From NCBI RefSeq assembly GCF_020889685.1, contig NZ_JACMYO010000058.1, forward strand, positions 1-44,681: a stretch of 44,681 nucleotides of DNA, written 5' to 3'. This stretch comes from Bradyrhizobium oropedii (GTDB lineage: Bacteria; Pseudomonadota; Alphaproteobacteria; Rhizobiales; Xanthobacteraceae). Position 1 is the stretch's first letter; each line of letters opens with the position of its first letter. The position numbers and the translations under genes were made by a program. Below are positions 33,283 through 41,296 of the stretch, piece after piece. Below the pieces are notes generated by a model. The model saw only the letters and a list, made by a program, of their open reading frames with translations. It searched no databases and was not told where the DNA came from.

Positions 33283-34680
33283 GTGCGTTTGGAATGCGGC
33301 CGAGATTTGATGATTGCAAACGTCCTGGTGATGATCCGGAAGCGGTCGCGGACCGTGATCGGCGCGGCGCTGCTGGGCTGCGGCTTGATGACGCCGTACG
33401 CTGCCCTCGCCGCGGATTGCCCGAACCCCAACGCACTCGGCACCTCGCGCACCCTCGTCGTCGATCCCACGGAGCATCCGCGGATCGGCACCATGCAGTA
33501 TCCGGAGACCCTGCCGCTCGCCGACCATGAAGTGGTGCTGACCTTCGACGACGGGCCGCTGCCGAAATACAGCAACCAGGTGCTGGCCATTCTTGCAAGC
33601 CAGTGCGTCAAGGCCACCTTCTTCACCATCGGCTCCCAAGCCCGGTTCAATCCGGAGGGCGTGCGCAAGCTGATCGCGGCCGGACATACCGTCGGCACGC
33701 ACAGCCAGAACCATCCGTTGACGATGAACAAGATGCCGCTCGAGCGGGTGCGGCAGGAAGTCGACGACGGCATCGCCTCGACGCTTGCAGCGCTCAATGG
33801 CGACAAGAGCAAGCTGGCGCCGTTCTTCCGGATTCCCGGCCTGATGCGCGCCGAGATCCCGGAAGCTTATCTGGCGTCGCAGGGCATCCAGGTCTGGAGC
33901 GCCGACTTCCCGGCCGACGACTGGCGCCACGTTTCGCCGCAACGGGTCTACGATCTCGCGATCCAGCGCATCGAGGCCAAGCGCAAGGGCATCCTGCTGC
34001 TGCACGACATCCAGCCGCGCACCGTCGCGGCGCTGCCGCGTATCCTCAACACGCTGAAGGAGCGTGGCTATCGCATCGTGCATGTTGTGCCCGCGACGGC
34101 CGACCGCCCGGCGACGCCGACCGAGCCGCAGCAATGGCTCATGCACCCGCCGACCGAGACGGTGGCGACCACGCGCTGGCCGAAGATTCCGAACTTCGTC
34201 TTCACCGCGACGCGGACGCTGCCCGCGCCGGTCTTTGCCGACATGGACTGGCGCGATGCCGACATCCTCGACCACGCGCAGCACGCCCGCGTCGCTGTGC
34301 CGGTCCACACGCCGTGGCCACAGCCGCAGCTCACGCTGCTCGCGCCGGTCTCGACATTGCCGATTCCCGCGGCCGACGTGTTTCACGTTCCCGAAGCACT
34401 GGACCTGACCCTGCTCGCGGCTCGCTCGGCCGCCAGTCGCCGCCTCGCGCAGCGCGCAACCGGTCCAGCCGTCGGTGCGCCGCGTGCGCAGGCGATCTCC
34501 GCGCGGCAGGCCAGGCATCCGAAGCAGGCCGCGCATCAGATCCCCGCTGCGGGTCACGGCAGGATCCACGGCGCGCCCATGCGTGTCGCACCGCCGGCTG
34601 CGAGCAATGCTTCGGTTCGCGTCGCCAAGCGCACGCCACGCGCCGAAGCCTCGGCCGCCGGCAAGCGCGTGCCTGACTAG
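33283..34680 (+). CDS. Secreted polysaccharide deacetylase with long basic tail, second of a pair
   Basis: The 465-aa product starts at GTG 33283 or ATG 33310. After the signal peptide (ending ALAAD) it matches the upstream gene: the paired 'ALGTSRTLVVDPTEHPRIG' opening, 'LTFDDGPLPKYSNQVL', 'GTHSQNHPLTMNKM', 'FFRIPGLMRAE', 'SADFPADDWRHV' and 'GILLLHDIQPRT'. Residues 270-465 form an extension absent from the paralogue, rich in Ala, Pro, Arg and Lys and probably disordered. It may bind an anionic polymer. The 69-bp gap to the first gene suggests a pair that arose by duplication. Confidence 0.88.
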   Translation: MRLECGRDLMIANVLVMIRKRSRTVIGAALLGCGLMTPYAALAADCPNPNALGTSRTLVVDPTEHPRIGTMQYPETLPLADHEVVLTFDDGPLPKYSNQVLAILASQCVKATFFTIGSQARFNPEGVRKLIAAGHTVGTHSQNHPLTMNKMPLERVRQEVDDGIASTLAALNGDKSKLAPFFRIPGLMRAEIPEAYLASQGIQVWSADFPADDWRHVSPQRVYDLAIQRIEAKRKGILLLHDIQPRTVAALPRILNTLKERGYRIVHVVPATADRPATPTEPQQWLMHPPTETVATTRWPKIPNFVFTATRTLPAPVFADMDWRDADILDHAQHARVAVPVHTPWPQPQLTLLAPVSTLPIPAADVFHVPEALDLTLLAARSAASRRLAQRATGPAVGAPRAQAISARQARHPKQAAHQIPAAGHGRIHGAPMRVAPPAASNASVRVAKRTPRAEASAAGKRVPD

Positions 34681-34688
34681 CGCGCGAT

Positions 34689-35063
34689 CTAGCTGGCCAC
34701 GATCTTGGCGACGCAGAGCAGGATCACCAGCGCCAGGAAGAAGATATCGATATAGGATTTGATCTCGCCGGCGTGCCTGAGCGCGGTGACATCACCGACA
34801 ATCTGCTTGCGCGAGGCCGCCGCATTGGGCCCCTCGCCGGCCGCCGCGGCCAACCGCCGCGTCTCGCCCTCCAGGCGCTCGATGCGCTGGAAGAAATAGA
34901 ACGAGCGCAACCCGGAGAAGGCATGCATCGCCGCATAGACGAGAATCAGGATCGCCACCGTCGCGCGCTGCTCGTATTTCTCCAGAAGGTTCAGCGTGAA
35001 ATAGACCAGCCCCAGGAACACGAAGTTGGAGAGGACACGGTAGGCGTAGCTGGCAAAGATCAT
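34689..35063 (-). CDS. Hypothetical membrane protein
   Basis: The start at 35063 (MIFASYAYRVLSNFVFLGLV) is taken because it begins at the first hydrophobic segment; the frame extends further upstream without an obvious ribosome site. The 124-aa product has hydrophobic segments near residues 7-25 and 34-55 and at the C-terminus (SYIDIFFLALVILLCVAKIV). Between them lies a charged loop with predicted coiled-coil character (QRIERLEGETRRLAAAAGEG). No family recognised. It converges with the second deacetylase gene (8 bp). Confidence 0.75.
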   Translation of the reverse strand: MIFASYAYRVLSNFVFLGLVYFTLNLLEKYEQRATVAILILVYAAMHAFSGLRSFYFFQRIERLEGETRRLAAAAGEGPNAAASRKQIVGDVTALRHAGEIKSYIDIFFLALVILLCVAKIVAS

Positions 35064-35304
35064 CAGGCGCTCCGGGTGGGCAGGCTTGGGCCGCGCGATC
35101 GGAAGGTGCAGCGGCCCTCCGGCCGGCAGCGCCGAACCAGCCAGGCCATGCATCCGCGAATCTATCCGACGGGTGTTACAGGACCGCATCGGCCGGCACC
35201 TCCACCAACCGCTCCAGATCTGGGGCCGACCGTCACGCAGGCCGGCACAGCCGCGAGCGGCTATACTTCGAAAAGTTCAGCGATTTCAAGGATCAGCTGA
35301 GGTG

Positions 35305-35389
35305 TGGTGCGCTCGGAGGGACTCGAACCCCCACGGTGTTACCCACTGCCACCTCAAGGCAGCGCGTCTACCAATTCCGCCACGAGCGC
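35305..35389 (-). tRNA. tRNA-Leu(GAG)
   Basis: The minus-strand transcript is 85 nt with 3' CCA encoded (35305-35307) and discriminator A. The acceptor stem pairs GCGCTCG with CGAGCGC. The anticodon stem CTGCC/GGCAG closes a 7-nt loop TTGAGGT, giving anticodon GAG (reads CUC and CUU). A long variable arm (type II tRNA) and the GGTTCGAGTCC T-loop are present. Confidence 0.97.
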
Positions 35390-35480
35390 TAGGATGCCGG
35401 ATGGAACCCTAAGGCGCCGCCGCATCGACGGGGCCATGTAACAAATCATGCATGCAGGGACAAGGCGATTAATGCGCGAA

Positions 35481-35726
35481 TTAACTGCGAACGCCGGGAG
35501 ATTTCGGCAGCATCTGCTTGACCTCGACCGCAATCCGGTTGCGGTCGACCAGAACCACGCCGCTGGCGACCGGCAGGTTGTTGGCGAGGATCTTGACCTC
35601 GTCGGCCTCGGTGGCATCCAGTTCGATGATGGCGCCGCGGGACAGCCGCATGACCTGGTGAATCGGCATGGTGGTGGTACCGAGAACCACCATGAGATCG
35701 ACGCTGACTTTATCGAGCGTGGGCAC
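35481..35726 (-). CDS. fliN: FliN-like SpoA domain protein (orphan)
   Basis: The 81-aa product starts at GTG 35726 (VPTLDKVSVDLMVVLGTTTM). It covers one SpoA/surface-presentation domain: 'DLMVVLGTTTMPIHQVMRLSRGAIIELD', then 'VKILANNLPVASGVVLVDRNRIAVEVKQML'. This is the conserved part of the flagellar C-ring protein FliN and of type III secretion homologues. Length is at the short end of FliN. No flagellar or type III gene lies nearby. The gene is divergent from lipB (60 bp between starts). The true start may be slightly different; an in-frame stop lies a few codons upstream. Confidence 0.8.
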   Translation of the reverse strand: MPTLDKVSVDLMVVLGTTTMPIHQVMRLSRGAIIELDATEADEVKILANNLPVASGVVLVDRNRIAVEVKQMLPKSPGVRS

Positions 35727-35786
35727 TTCTGAACCGCCGAACGGGAACTAAATTGTGGGTTCACCTGACCACGTTAGGGTTAGCTA

Positions 35787-36515
35787 ATGGTTAACGACCG
35801 CCAAAGCCTCGATTTGACGACCTTTGCGCGCCCTTCGGGCGGCGAAGCGGTCGAATGGCGGATTGCGGACCGCCCGGTGCCCTACCCCGATTCTCTCACA
35901 GCGATGGACGCGCGGGTGGCGGCGATTGCCGACGGATCGGCACCTGAACTGGTGTGGCTGCTCGAGCATCCGCCGCTCTATACCTCCGGCACCAGCGGCA
36001 AGGCCGACGACTTGCTCGATCCGCGGTTTCCGACCTTCCAGAGCGGCCGCGGCGGCCAGATCACCTATCATGGCCCGGGCCAGCGCGTGGCCTATGTGAT
36101 GCTCGACCTCAAGCGGCGGCGGCCGGATGTGCGCGCCTATGTCGCCTCGCTGGAAGAATGGATCATCCGCACCCTCGCCGCCTTCAACGTCCGCGGCGAG
36201 CGCCGCGAGGATCGCGTCGGGGTCTGGGTGCGTCGCCCGGACAAAGGGCAAGGCTACGAGGACAAGATCGCAGCGATCGGCGTGCGGCTGCGCCGCTGGG
36301 TCTCGTTCCACGGCATCGCGATCAATGTCGAGCCGGATCTTTCGCACTTCCAGGCGATCGTGCCCTGCGGCGTGGTCGATCCGCGCTACGGCGTCACCTC
36401 GCTGGTCGATCTCGGATTACCGGTCACAATGGCCGATGTCGACATCGCACTCCGGCAGGCATTTGCCGAGGTGTTCGGCGACACCGCAGCGCGCCTGCCG
36501 GAAGCGACCGGCTAG
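35787..36515 (+). CDS. lipB: Octanoyltransferase LipB
   Basis: The 242-aa product begins MVNDRQSLDLTTFARPSGGE. It shows LipB motifs: 'RGGQITYHGPGQRVAYVM' (about 86-103) and the catalytic Lys/Cys pair in 'KIAAIGVRLRRWVSFHG' and 'IVPCGVVDPRYGVTSL'. It transfers octanoate from acyl-carrier protein to the lipoyl domain of 2-oxo-acid dehydrogenases and the glycine cleavage system. It stands alone, divergent from the FliN-like gene. Confidence 0.95.
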   Translation: MVNDRQSLDLTTFARPSGGEAVEWRIADRPVPYPDSLTAMDARVAAIADGSAPELVWLLEHPPLYTSGTSGKADDLLDPRFPTFQSGRGGQITYHGPGQRVAYVMLDLKRRRPDVRAYVASLEEWIIRTLAAFNVRGERREDRVGVWVRRPDKGQGYEDKIAAIGVRLRRWVSFHGIAINVEPDLSHFQAIVPCGVVDPRYGVTSLVDLGLPVTMADVDIALRQAFAEVFGDTAARLPEATG

Positions 36516-36518
36516 ACG

Positions 36519-36944
36519 TCACGCCGCCTTTTGCGGCGCGACGTCGAGCTTGCCGGCGATGTAGCGGCGCTCCTGGGTCAGGCCGCCGAAGCCGTAGGCA
36601 TCGCCCTTCACCTCGTCGACATGAGCGTAGCTCTCGGTGTGGAGCGGCCCGAGCAGTTCGCCCATCCGCTTGAACAGCGCGGCGAGATAGGCCGCCTTCT
36701 CATCTTTGGTGTTGGTGCCCTCGGTGACGTGGATGTCGAGCCAGTAGCTCGCGAGCCCCTGCTCGGCGAGCGACTTGCCGCCCGCGAACCAGTCGGCGGC
36801 GTCAGCGGACTTCACGATGATCGCGGTGACCTTGGGATCCTTGTGCAGGATCTTTGCGGTCAGGTCCGACACCGCGGCGGCGATGTCGGACTTCAGCGAC
36901 GATGGCTGGCGCGAGGTCGCGTAGGTGACGGTGATGAGCGGCAT
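36519..36944 (-). CDS. Tautomerase superfamily protein
   Basis: The start at 36944 has an AAGGAGACC site. The 141-aa product begins MPLITVTYATSRQPS; Pro2 would become the N-terminal catalytic proline after Met removal, as in 4-oxalocrotonate tautomerase. It is about twice the subunit length of 4-OT, close to cis-CaaD/MSAD-like or fused-domain members. The substrate is unknown. It is divergent from a LysR gene (about 115 bp between starts), its likely regulator. Confidence 0.85.
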   Translation of the reverse strand: MPLITVTYATSRQPSSLKSDIAAAVSDLTAKILHKDPKVTAIIVKSADAADWFAGGKSLAEQGLASYWLDIHVTEGTNTKDEKAAYLAALFKRMGELLGPLHTESYAHVDEVKGDAYGFGGLTQERRYIAGKLDVAPQKAA

Positions 36945-37059
36945 GATCGGTCTCCTTGAATTCGGTTGGCGCGGGTCAATCGCGCCTCCTCTAGCTAGAC
37001 CTTCACGCATCATCTTGGTATCTTATCTATATGGATAGTAATGATAATGATTATTGATC

Positions 37060-37917
37060 ATGACGACCACGCTCGACATCGATACCGTGCAGGCCTTCCT
37101 CCTCGTCGCCGAGTTGCAGGGCTTCACCCGCGCCGCCGAAGCGCTCGGCACCACGCAGGCCGCGATCAGCATGAAATTGCAGCGGCTCGAAACCGTGCTC
37201 AGCAAGCGGCTGGTCGAGCGTTCGCCGCGGGCGGTGCGGCTGACCGCCGACGGCGCGGCCTTCCTGCACCACGCCCGCGCACTGATCGAGGTGCATGACC
37301 GCGCGCTATCAGGCGAGAAACCGGCGCGACAGCAGCTCACGCTCGGGATCAGCGATCACGCCGCAGGCCCGGAGCTGGTGCCGCTGCTGGAGCGGTTGCA
37401 CGCGATGGCCTCCCAACTTGCACTCGCCGTGACCATCGGTTTCTCGCGCGAGATGCTCGATGCCTACGATGCCGGCGAACTCGACGCCGTGATCGTGCGC
37501 CAGGAAGGCAGCCGGCGCGGCGGTGAAAAACTGGCTGAAGACGAATTCGGCTGGTTCGCCGCCAAGCGCTTCGTCTGGCCGCGCGGCAACGCTTTGCCGC
37601 TGGCAACCCTCGCGCCACCCTGCGGCGTACGCGCCCTGGCCGTGCGCGCGCTCGACAAGGCCGGCATTGCGTGGACCGAAAGCTTCATCGGCGGCGGTGT
37701 CACCGCGGTGGTATCAGCCGCGCTCGCGGGCCTTGCGGTTGCCCCCCTCGTCCGCCGCATCGCGCCGCCAGGCCTGATCGACATCGGCCCCGCGCACAAG
37801 CTGCCGCGGCTCGGTACGTCAAAGGTGACGCTGCATTCAAAGGTCAGCGATCCTGCAAAGCTGGCGGCGTTGCGGACGCTGGCTGCGACATTTCGGAGCG
37901 TGGCGTCTGCGGCCTAA
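37060..37917 (+). CDS. LysR family transcriptional regulator (tautomerase-linked)
   Basis: The 285-aa product (start ATG 37060, MTTTLDIDTVQAFLLVAE) has a winged helix with 'LQGFTRAAEALGTTQAAISMKLQRLETVLSKRLVERSPRAVRLT' (about 15-60), followed by an effector domain. An in-frame TTG two codons earlier is less likely. The spacer towards the divergent tautomerase is AT-rich with short inverted repeats (ATAAT-G-ATTAT) that could be its site. It is likely to control the tautomerase and itself; the inducer is unknown. Confidence 0.9.
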   Translation: MTTTLDIDTVQAFLLVAELQGFTRAAEALGTTQAAISMKLQRLETVLSKRLVERSPRAVRLTADGAAFLHHARALIEVHDRALSGEKPARQQLTLGISDHAAGPELVPLLERLHAMASQLALAVTIGFSREMLDAYDAGELDAVIVRQEGSRRGGEKLAEDEFGWFAAKRFVWPRGNALPLATLAPPCGVRALAVRALDKAGIAWTESFIGGGVTAVVSAALAGLAVAPLVRRIAPPGLIDIGPAHKLPRLGTSKVTLHSKVSDPAKLAALRTLAATFRSVASAA

Positions 37918-37936
37918 CGCGAACGACCATGCGGGC

Positions 37937-38362
37937 TCAGGAGGCATATTCGCCGGCCTCCAGCTCTTGCACGACAAACCAGTAGGTCAGACCTGCGACG
38001 AATCCGGCTATGGCGAACAGACAACCAAGTCCCGATGTCCAGACTGCCGGAGATCGCAGCAGCAAGCTGATGCTCAACGCACCGATCACGGTGCCTGCGC
38101 AGCCGAAGAACACGGCCGACCCGATCAGAAGCTCTTCGCCCAGCCAGATGACGATCGCGGCGGGAACAGCGGTCAAAAAACAGGTGACGACGAAAACCAG
38201 GAATGAGGGAAGCAGAAGCGCGACGATGCCTCCCAGCAATCTCGTTATATCGCCACCGGACATGATCATCAGAAGGGTCTGGGCAACACCGGAAAGAACC
38301 GCGGTCGCGGCGCCACAGCCCGCCAACCAACCTCCGAAAGCGCGCGAACAGGTGCTGGACAT
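37937..38362 (-). CDS. Hypothetical four-helix membrane protein
   Basis: The 141-aa product begins MSSTCSRAFGGWLAGCG and has a GAGGAGG site overlapping the end of the upstream epimerase gene (11 bp between the genes). It holds four hydrophobic segments (about 8-33, 41-70, 72-98, 104-130) with several Gly and Cys but no recognised domain. It is probably the last gene of the GbsR-DUF4166-epimerase operon. Function unknown. Confidence 0.75.
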   Translation of the reverse strand: MSSTCSRAFGGWLAGCGAATAVLSGVAQTLLMIMSGGDITRLLGGIVALLLPSFLVFVVTCFLTAVPAAIVIWLGEELLIGSAVFFGCAGTVIGALSISLLLRSPAVWTSGLGCLFAIAGFVAGLTYWFVVQELEAGEYAS

Positions 38363-38373
38363 CGTGCCCTCCT

Positions 38374-39810
38374 CTAAAGGATCGCCTCGAATGCGCTACG
38401 CAGGGTCTCGTGCCGGAACACAAAGCCGTTGCTCAAGGCCTTGTTCGGCAGCACGCGCTGGCCGCCGAGCAGCAGCTCGTTGGCGAAGTCGCCGCCCGCC
38501 GCGCGGAGCAGCGCGGCAGGCACGCGGAAGATCGCCGGCCGGTGCAGGCGCCGCCCCAGCTCCTCGGTAAACTTTGTGTTGGTCACCGGGATCGGTGCAG
38601 TCGCGTTGATCGGCCCGGAGAGCTCGGGCCTCGCGATCACATGCGCGATCAGGCGCACCAGATCGTCGCGCTCGATCCATGACATCCACTGCTTGCCTGA
38701 GCCGAGCGGGCCGCCGAGACCGAATTCGAAGGGCGTCAGCATCCGCGTAATGAAACCGCCGTCGGTGCCGACCACGAGACCGATCCGCAAATACGCCACG
38801 CGCACGCCGTGATCGGCAGCGGGCTTGGCCGCATTCTCCCAGGCCTCGCACAGCTCATGACTGAAGCAGGCGTGGGATTTTGCGGACTCCGTCAGCACCT
38901 GGTCCTGCCAGAGACCGTACCAGCCGATCGCGGAGCCGCTCACCAGCACCGACGGCTTGCGTCCCAGCCGCGCGATCAGCCTGACGACCTCGGCCGTCAT
39001 CTCGACACGCGAGGCGACGATCTTGCGGCGCTTGGCTTCAGTCCAGAGACCGTTGCCGATCGGCTCGCCCGCAAGATTGACGATGGCGTCGATCACTGAG
39101 TCAGCGGGCAACTGGTCGAGGCTGGTGATCAGCGTCACCGGCGGCGGCAGCATCTCGGTCTTCGCCGGATTGCGGATCAGCACAATCACCTGATGGCCCG
39201 ATGCCGTGAGGCTGGCAACAAGGCGACTGCCGATGAAACCGGTCGCGCCGGTCACCAGCACGGTCTGCCGCGCCGGCAATTTCTCGACCAGCGTCGCAGC
39301 CGGCACGCTGGCCATCCGTCCCAGCCGCCTGGCGGCGGCAAAATCGCGCGCGCCGAACAGCGCGGCACCGAACGCCGCAGCGGTTGCGAACAGGCTTAGG
39401 AGACCCGCATAGGCCGGTACAACGGCCGTCGGCAGCATGGCCCAACCGATCAGGATCGGCACCAGCAGCACGAGGATAGCGCCGTAGTTGATCGCGAGCA
39501 GAGTATGATTGATCCGCTCGCTCGGCGGCAGCTTTCGGCTCAGATCCTCCTCGACGAAATCCATCAGCGTGATGACGACCTCGACGACCAGCACGACCAT
39601 GATGGTGATCGCGATAATGCCGTGCACCTCCAGCCAGCCGAGCACGAGGAACAGCAGCGCATAAAGCATGTTCCGCACGCTGTGCAGCTGAAGCTCATGG
39701 CGCTGCGACGGGCGCCAGGCCAGCCGCTCGGTGAACTCGTGGTGATAGAAGGTGTCGAACGCGCCCATCGCGATCTGGATGGCGACCAAGATCCAAAGCA
39801 GCGGTGTCAT
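38374..39810 (-). CDS. Membrane-fused SDR epimerase (TIGR01777 type)
   Basis: The start at 39810 (MTPLLWILVAIQIAMGAFDT) overlaps the DUF4166 stop by 4 bp. Residues 1-170 form a membrane domain with about four helices and clustered His ('TFYHHEFTERL', 'RHELQLHSVRNMLYAL', 'EVHG'). Residues 180-478 are an SDR with 'VLVTGATGFIGSRLV' (NAD(P)-binding, 184-198), 'GSAIGWYG' and a DUF1731-like end (ANELLLGGQRVLPNKAL), the TIGR01777 layout. Ordinary TIGR01777 proteins lack the N-terminal domain and are near 300 aa. The substrate is unknown; a role at the membrane, on lipid or cell-envelope isoprenoids, is inference. Confidence 0.86.
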   Translation of the reverse strand: MTPLLWILVAIQIAMGAFDTFYHHEFTERLAWRPSQRHELQLHSVRNMLYALLFLVLGWLEVHGIIAITIMVVLVVEVVITLMDFVEEDLSRKLPPSERINHTLLAINYGAILVLLVPILIGWAMLPTAVVPAYAGLLSLFATAAAFGAALFGARDFAAARRLGRMASVPAATLVEKLPARQTVLVTGATGFIGSRLVASLTASGHQVIVLIRNPAKTEMLPPPVTLITSLDQLPADSVIDAIVNLAGEPIGNGLWTEAKRRKIVASRVEMTAEVVRLIARLGRKPSVLVSGSAIGWYGLWQDQVLTESAKSHACFSHELCEAWENAAKPAADHGVRVAYLRIGLVVGTDGGFITRMLTPFEFGLGGPLGSGKQWMSWIERDDLVRLIAHVIARPELSGPINATAPIPVTNTKFTEELGRRLHRPAIFRVPAALLRAAGGDFANELLLGGQRVLPNKALSNGFVFRHETLRSAFEAIL

Positions 39811-40472
39811 GACGAGGCCTCCCTGAACACGGCAGACTGACGGATTAGCCGGCCGAAACGCGGGTGGATGATCTCCAGCGTGAAGCGGAAGTCGCCGCAG
39901 CCGAGATCGGAATGGGTCACGGTGAGGTCGCCGGGCGTGAGCCATTCGGGCAGCGGCAGGCGAAACGGACCGAGCTGCAGCGAATAGCCGACGCTGTGAA
40001 ACACCAGCGCCTCATGCTCCACCGCGATCCGCAGCGCCATGCTGACGCCGAAGCCGACATATTCCTCGAGCCCGGTCGGACCGGCGAAACGCTTGGCGGA
40101 ATGGATCACCTGCGGGAAGCCGTCGCGGCGCGCGCAGATGCGGGTCCATATCTGGCCGCCGCTCGCGGCATCCTCGGTGACCGTGACGATCATCGGCACG
40201 CCGGTCTCGCTGCCGGTCGGGAGCGGCCCGCCGATCAGCCGCGCGGCCTGTGCCAGCCACCAGCCGGCGCGGCTGCTCGCGGCTTCCTCGACCTCGCCGA
40301 CATAGACGACGGTGTTGCCGTCCTCGAACCGCTTCGAGAAGCGCCGCCAGATTGCGACCGGCAAGCGGCCCCAATCCTCATTCGATAACAATGCGCGGAA
40401 GCGATGATCGTCGAGCATTTTGGTATCGGAAGCCGGCGCTGTCTTTAAGGTGGATATCCTTGCTGACGTCAT
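39807..40472 (-). CDS. DUF4166 family protein
   Basis: The 221-aa soluble protein begins MTSARISTLKTAPASDTKML. Residues about 35-215 match DUF4166, with 'RRFSKRFEDGNTVVYVGEVEEA', 'IWTRICARRDGFPQVIHSAKRFAGPTGLEEYVG' and 'FRLPLPEWLTPGDLTVTHSD'. DUF4166 often occurs fused or next to NAD-dependent oxidoreductases; here it overlaps the epimerase gene by 4 bp. Its role is unknown. It lies 26 bp after the GbsR-type regulator. Confidence 0.86.
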   Translation of the reverse strand: MTSARISTLKTAPASDTKMLDDHRFRALLSNEDWGRLPVAIWRRFSKRFEDGNTVVYVGEVEEAASSRAGWWLAQAARLIGGPLPTGSETGVPMIVTVTEDAASGGQIWTRICARRDGFPQVIHSAKRFAGPTGLEEYVGFGVSMALRIAVEHEALVFHSVGYSLQLGPFRLPLPEWLTPGDLTVTHSDLGCGDFRFTLEIIHPRFGRLIRQSAVFREASS

Positions 40473-40498
40473 CGCACACTCCCGTTACGCCGCCGCCC

Positions 40499-41056
40499 CT
40501 ATTTGGCTCTGCCTGTCGGCAGGAAACTCACGATCTTCTCGCCAAGCTTGATCAGCGCGACCAGGCGCGGCCGCGGCACGTTCAGCATCTGCGTGTACCA
40601 GCGGTCGACCAGCTCGGTGAATGTCAGCATCTCCTTCAGCCGCTTGCTGGCGAGCGAGCTGATGGCCGGATCGTCAGCCGCGTCGGAGACGCAGGCGCGC
40701 AGCGCTGCAAGCGCCGGATCGATCTCGCGCTCCTTGCGCCCGGCCGCGATCTTGGCTGCGACCTCCCAGATGTCGGTCTCGGCCTCGAAGTGGTCGCGAC
40801 GATCGCCAAGGATCGGCACCCGCCGGATCAACCCCCAGGACAGCAGCTCCTTGATCGAGTTGGAGACGTTGGAGCGCGCCATGCCGAGCGTGTCGGCAAT
40901 GTCCTCCGCCGTCATCGGCGCCTCCGCGAGATAAAGCAGCCCGTGGATCTGGCTGACCGAGCGGTTAACGCCCCACTGGTCGCCCATGTCGCCCCAATGC
41001 AGGATGAAGCGCTCGACGGCGGCGGGAAGTTTTTTCTTGGCGGTTATTTCTGTCAT
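40499..41056 (-). CDS. GbsR/MarR family transcriptional regulator
   Basis: The start at 41056 (MTEITAKKKLPAAVERFILH) is supported by the family opening 'FILHWGDMGDQWGVNRSVSQIHGLLYL'. The 185-aa protein has a winged helix with 'MTAEDIADTLGMARSNVSNSIKELLSWGLIRRV' (about 48-80) followed by 'GDRRDHFEAETDIWEV', typical of GbsR. The reading frame is open far upstream, but that part is not coding. A perfect palindrome overlaps the start codon. Being first in the operon, it probably represses itself, DUF4166, the epimerase and the membrane protein until a ligand binds. Confidence 0.9.
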   Translation of the reverse strand: MTEITAKKKLPAAVERFILHWGDMGDQWGVNRSVSQIHGLLYLAEAPMTAEDIADTLGMARSNVSNSIKELLSWGLIRRVPILGDRRDHFEAETDIWEVAAKIAAGRKEREIDPALAALRACVSDAADDPAISSLASKRLKEMLTFTELVDRWYTQMLNVPRPRLVALIKLGEKIVSFLPTGRAK

Positions 41057-41066
41057 AACAGAAATA
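41045..41066. promoter_or_regulatory. Perfect 22-bp palindrome over the GbsR start codon
   Basis: TATTTCTGT (41045-41053) and ACAGAAATA (41058-41066) flank a CATA spacer that contains the complement of the start codon. The 9-bp arms match without error. It is a very strong candidate for the regulator's own operator. Confidence 0.75.
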
Positions 41067-41296
41067 TCAGACCGTTCGGAGTGAAAGTCAAGGGTCATCG
41101 ATGCCGCCAGGGACGCCGCGCGACGCAGCGTGCCCCTCTCGCCTGCGTGACCCCAGCGAAGGTGATCATCACAGATGACGAATTTTCCTTTGTCGCGACC
41201 GACGTCTTCGTCCAAGCTGATCCGGGTGGACGATTTTTCGGCCGGATCGCGGGCTGTCGACAATGAGCCAGCTTCACGGCCAACAAGGAGCTTGCG

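Noticed and set aside
35305..35389. tRNA-Leu as attachment site of an integrated element
   Set aside because: No integrase gene and no repeated tRNA 3' end are visible nearby.
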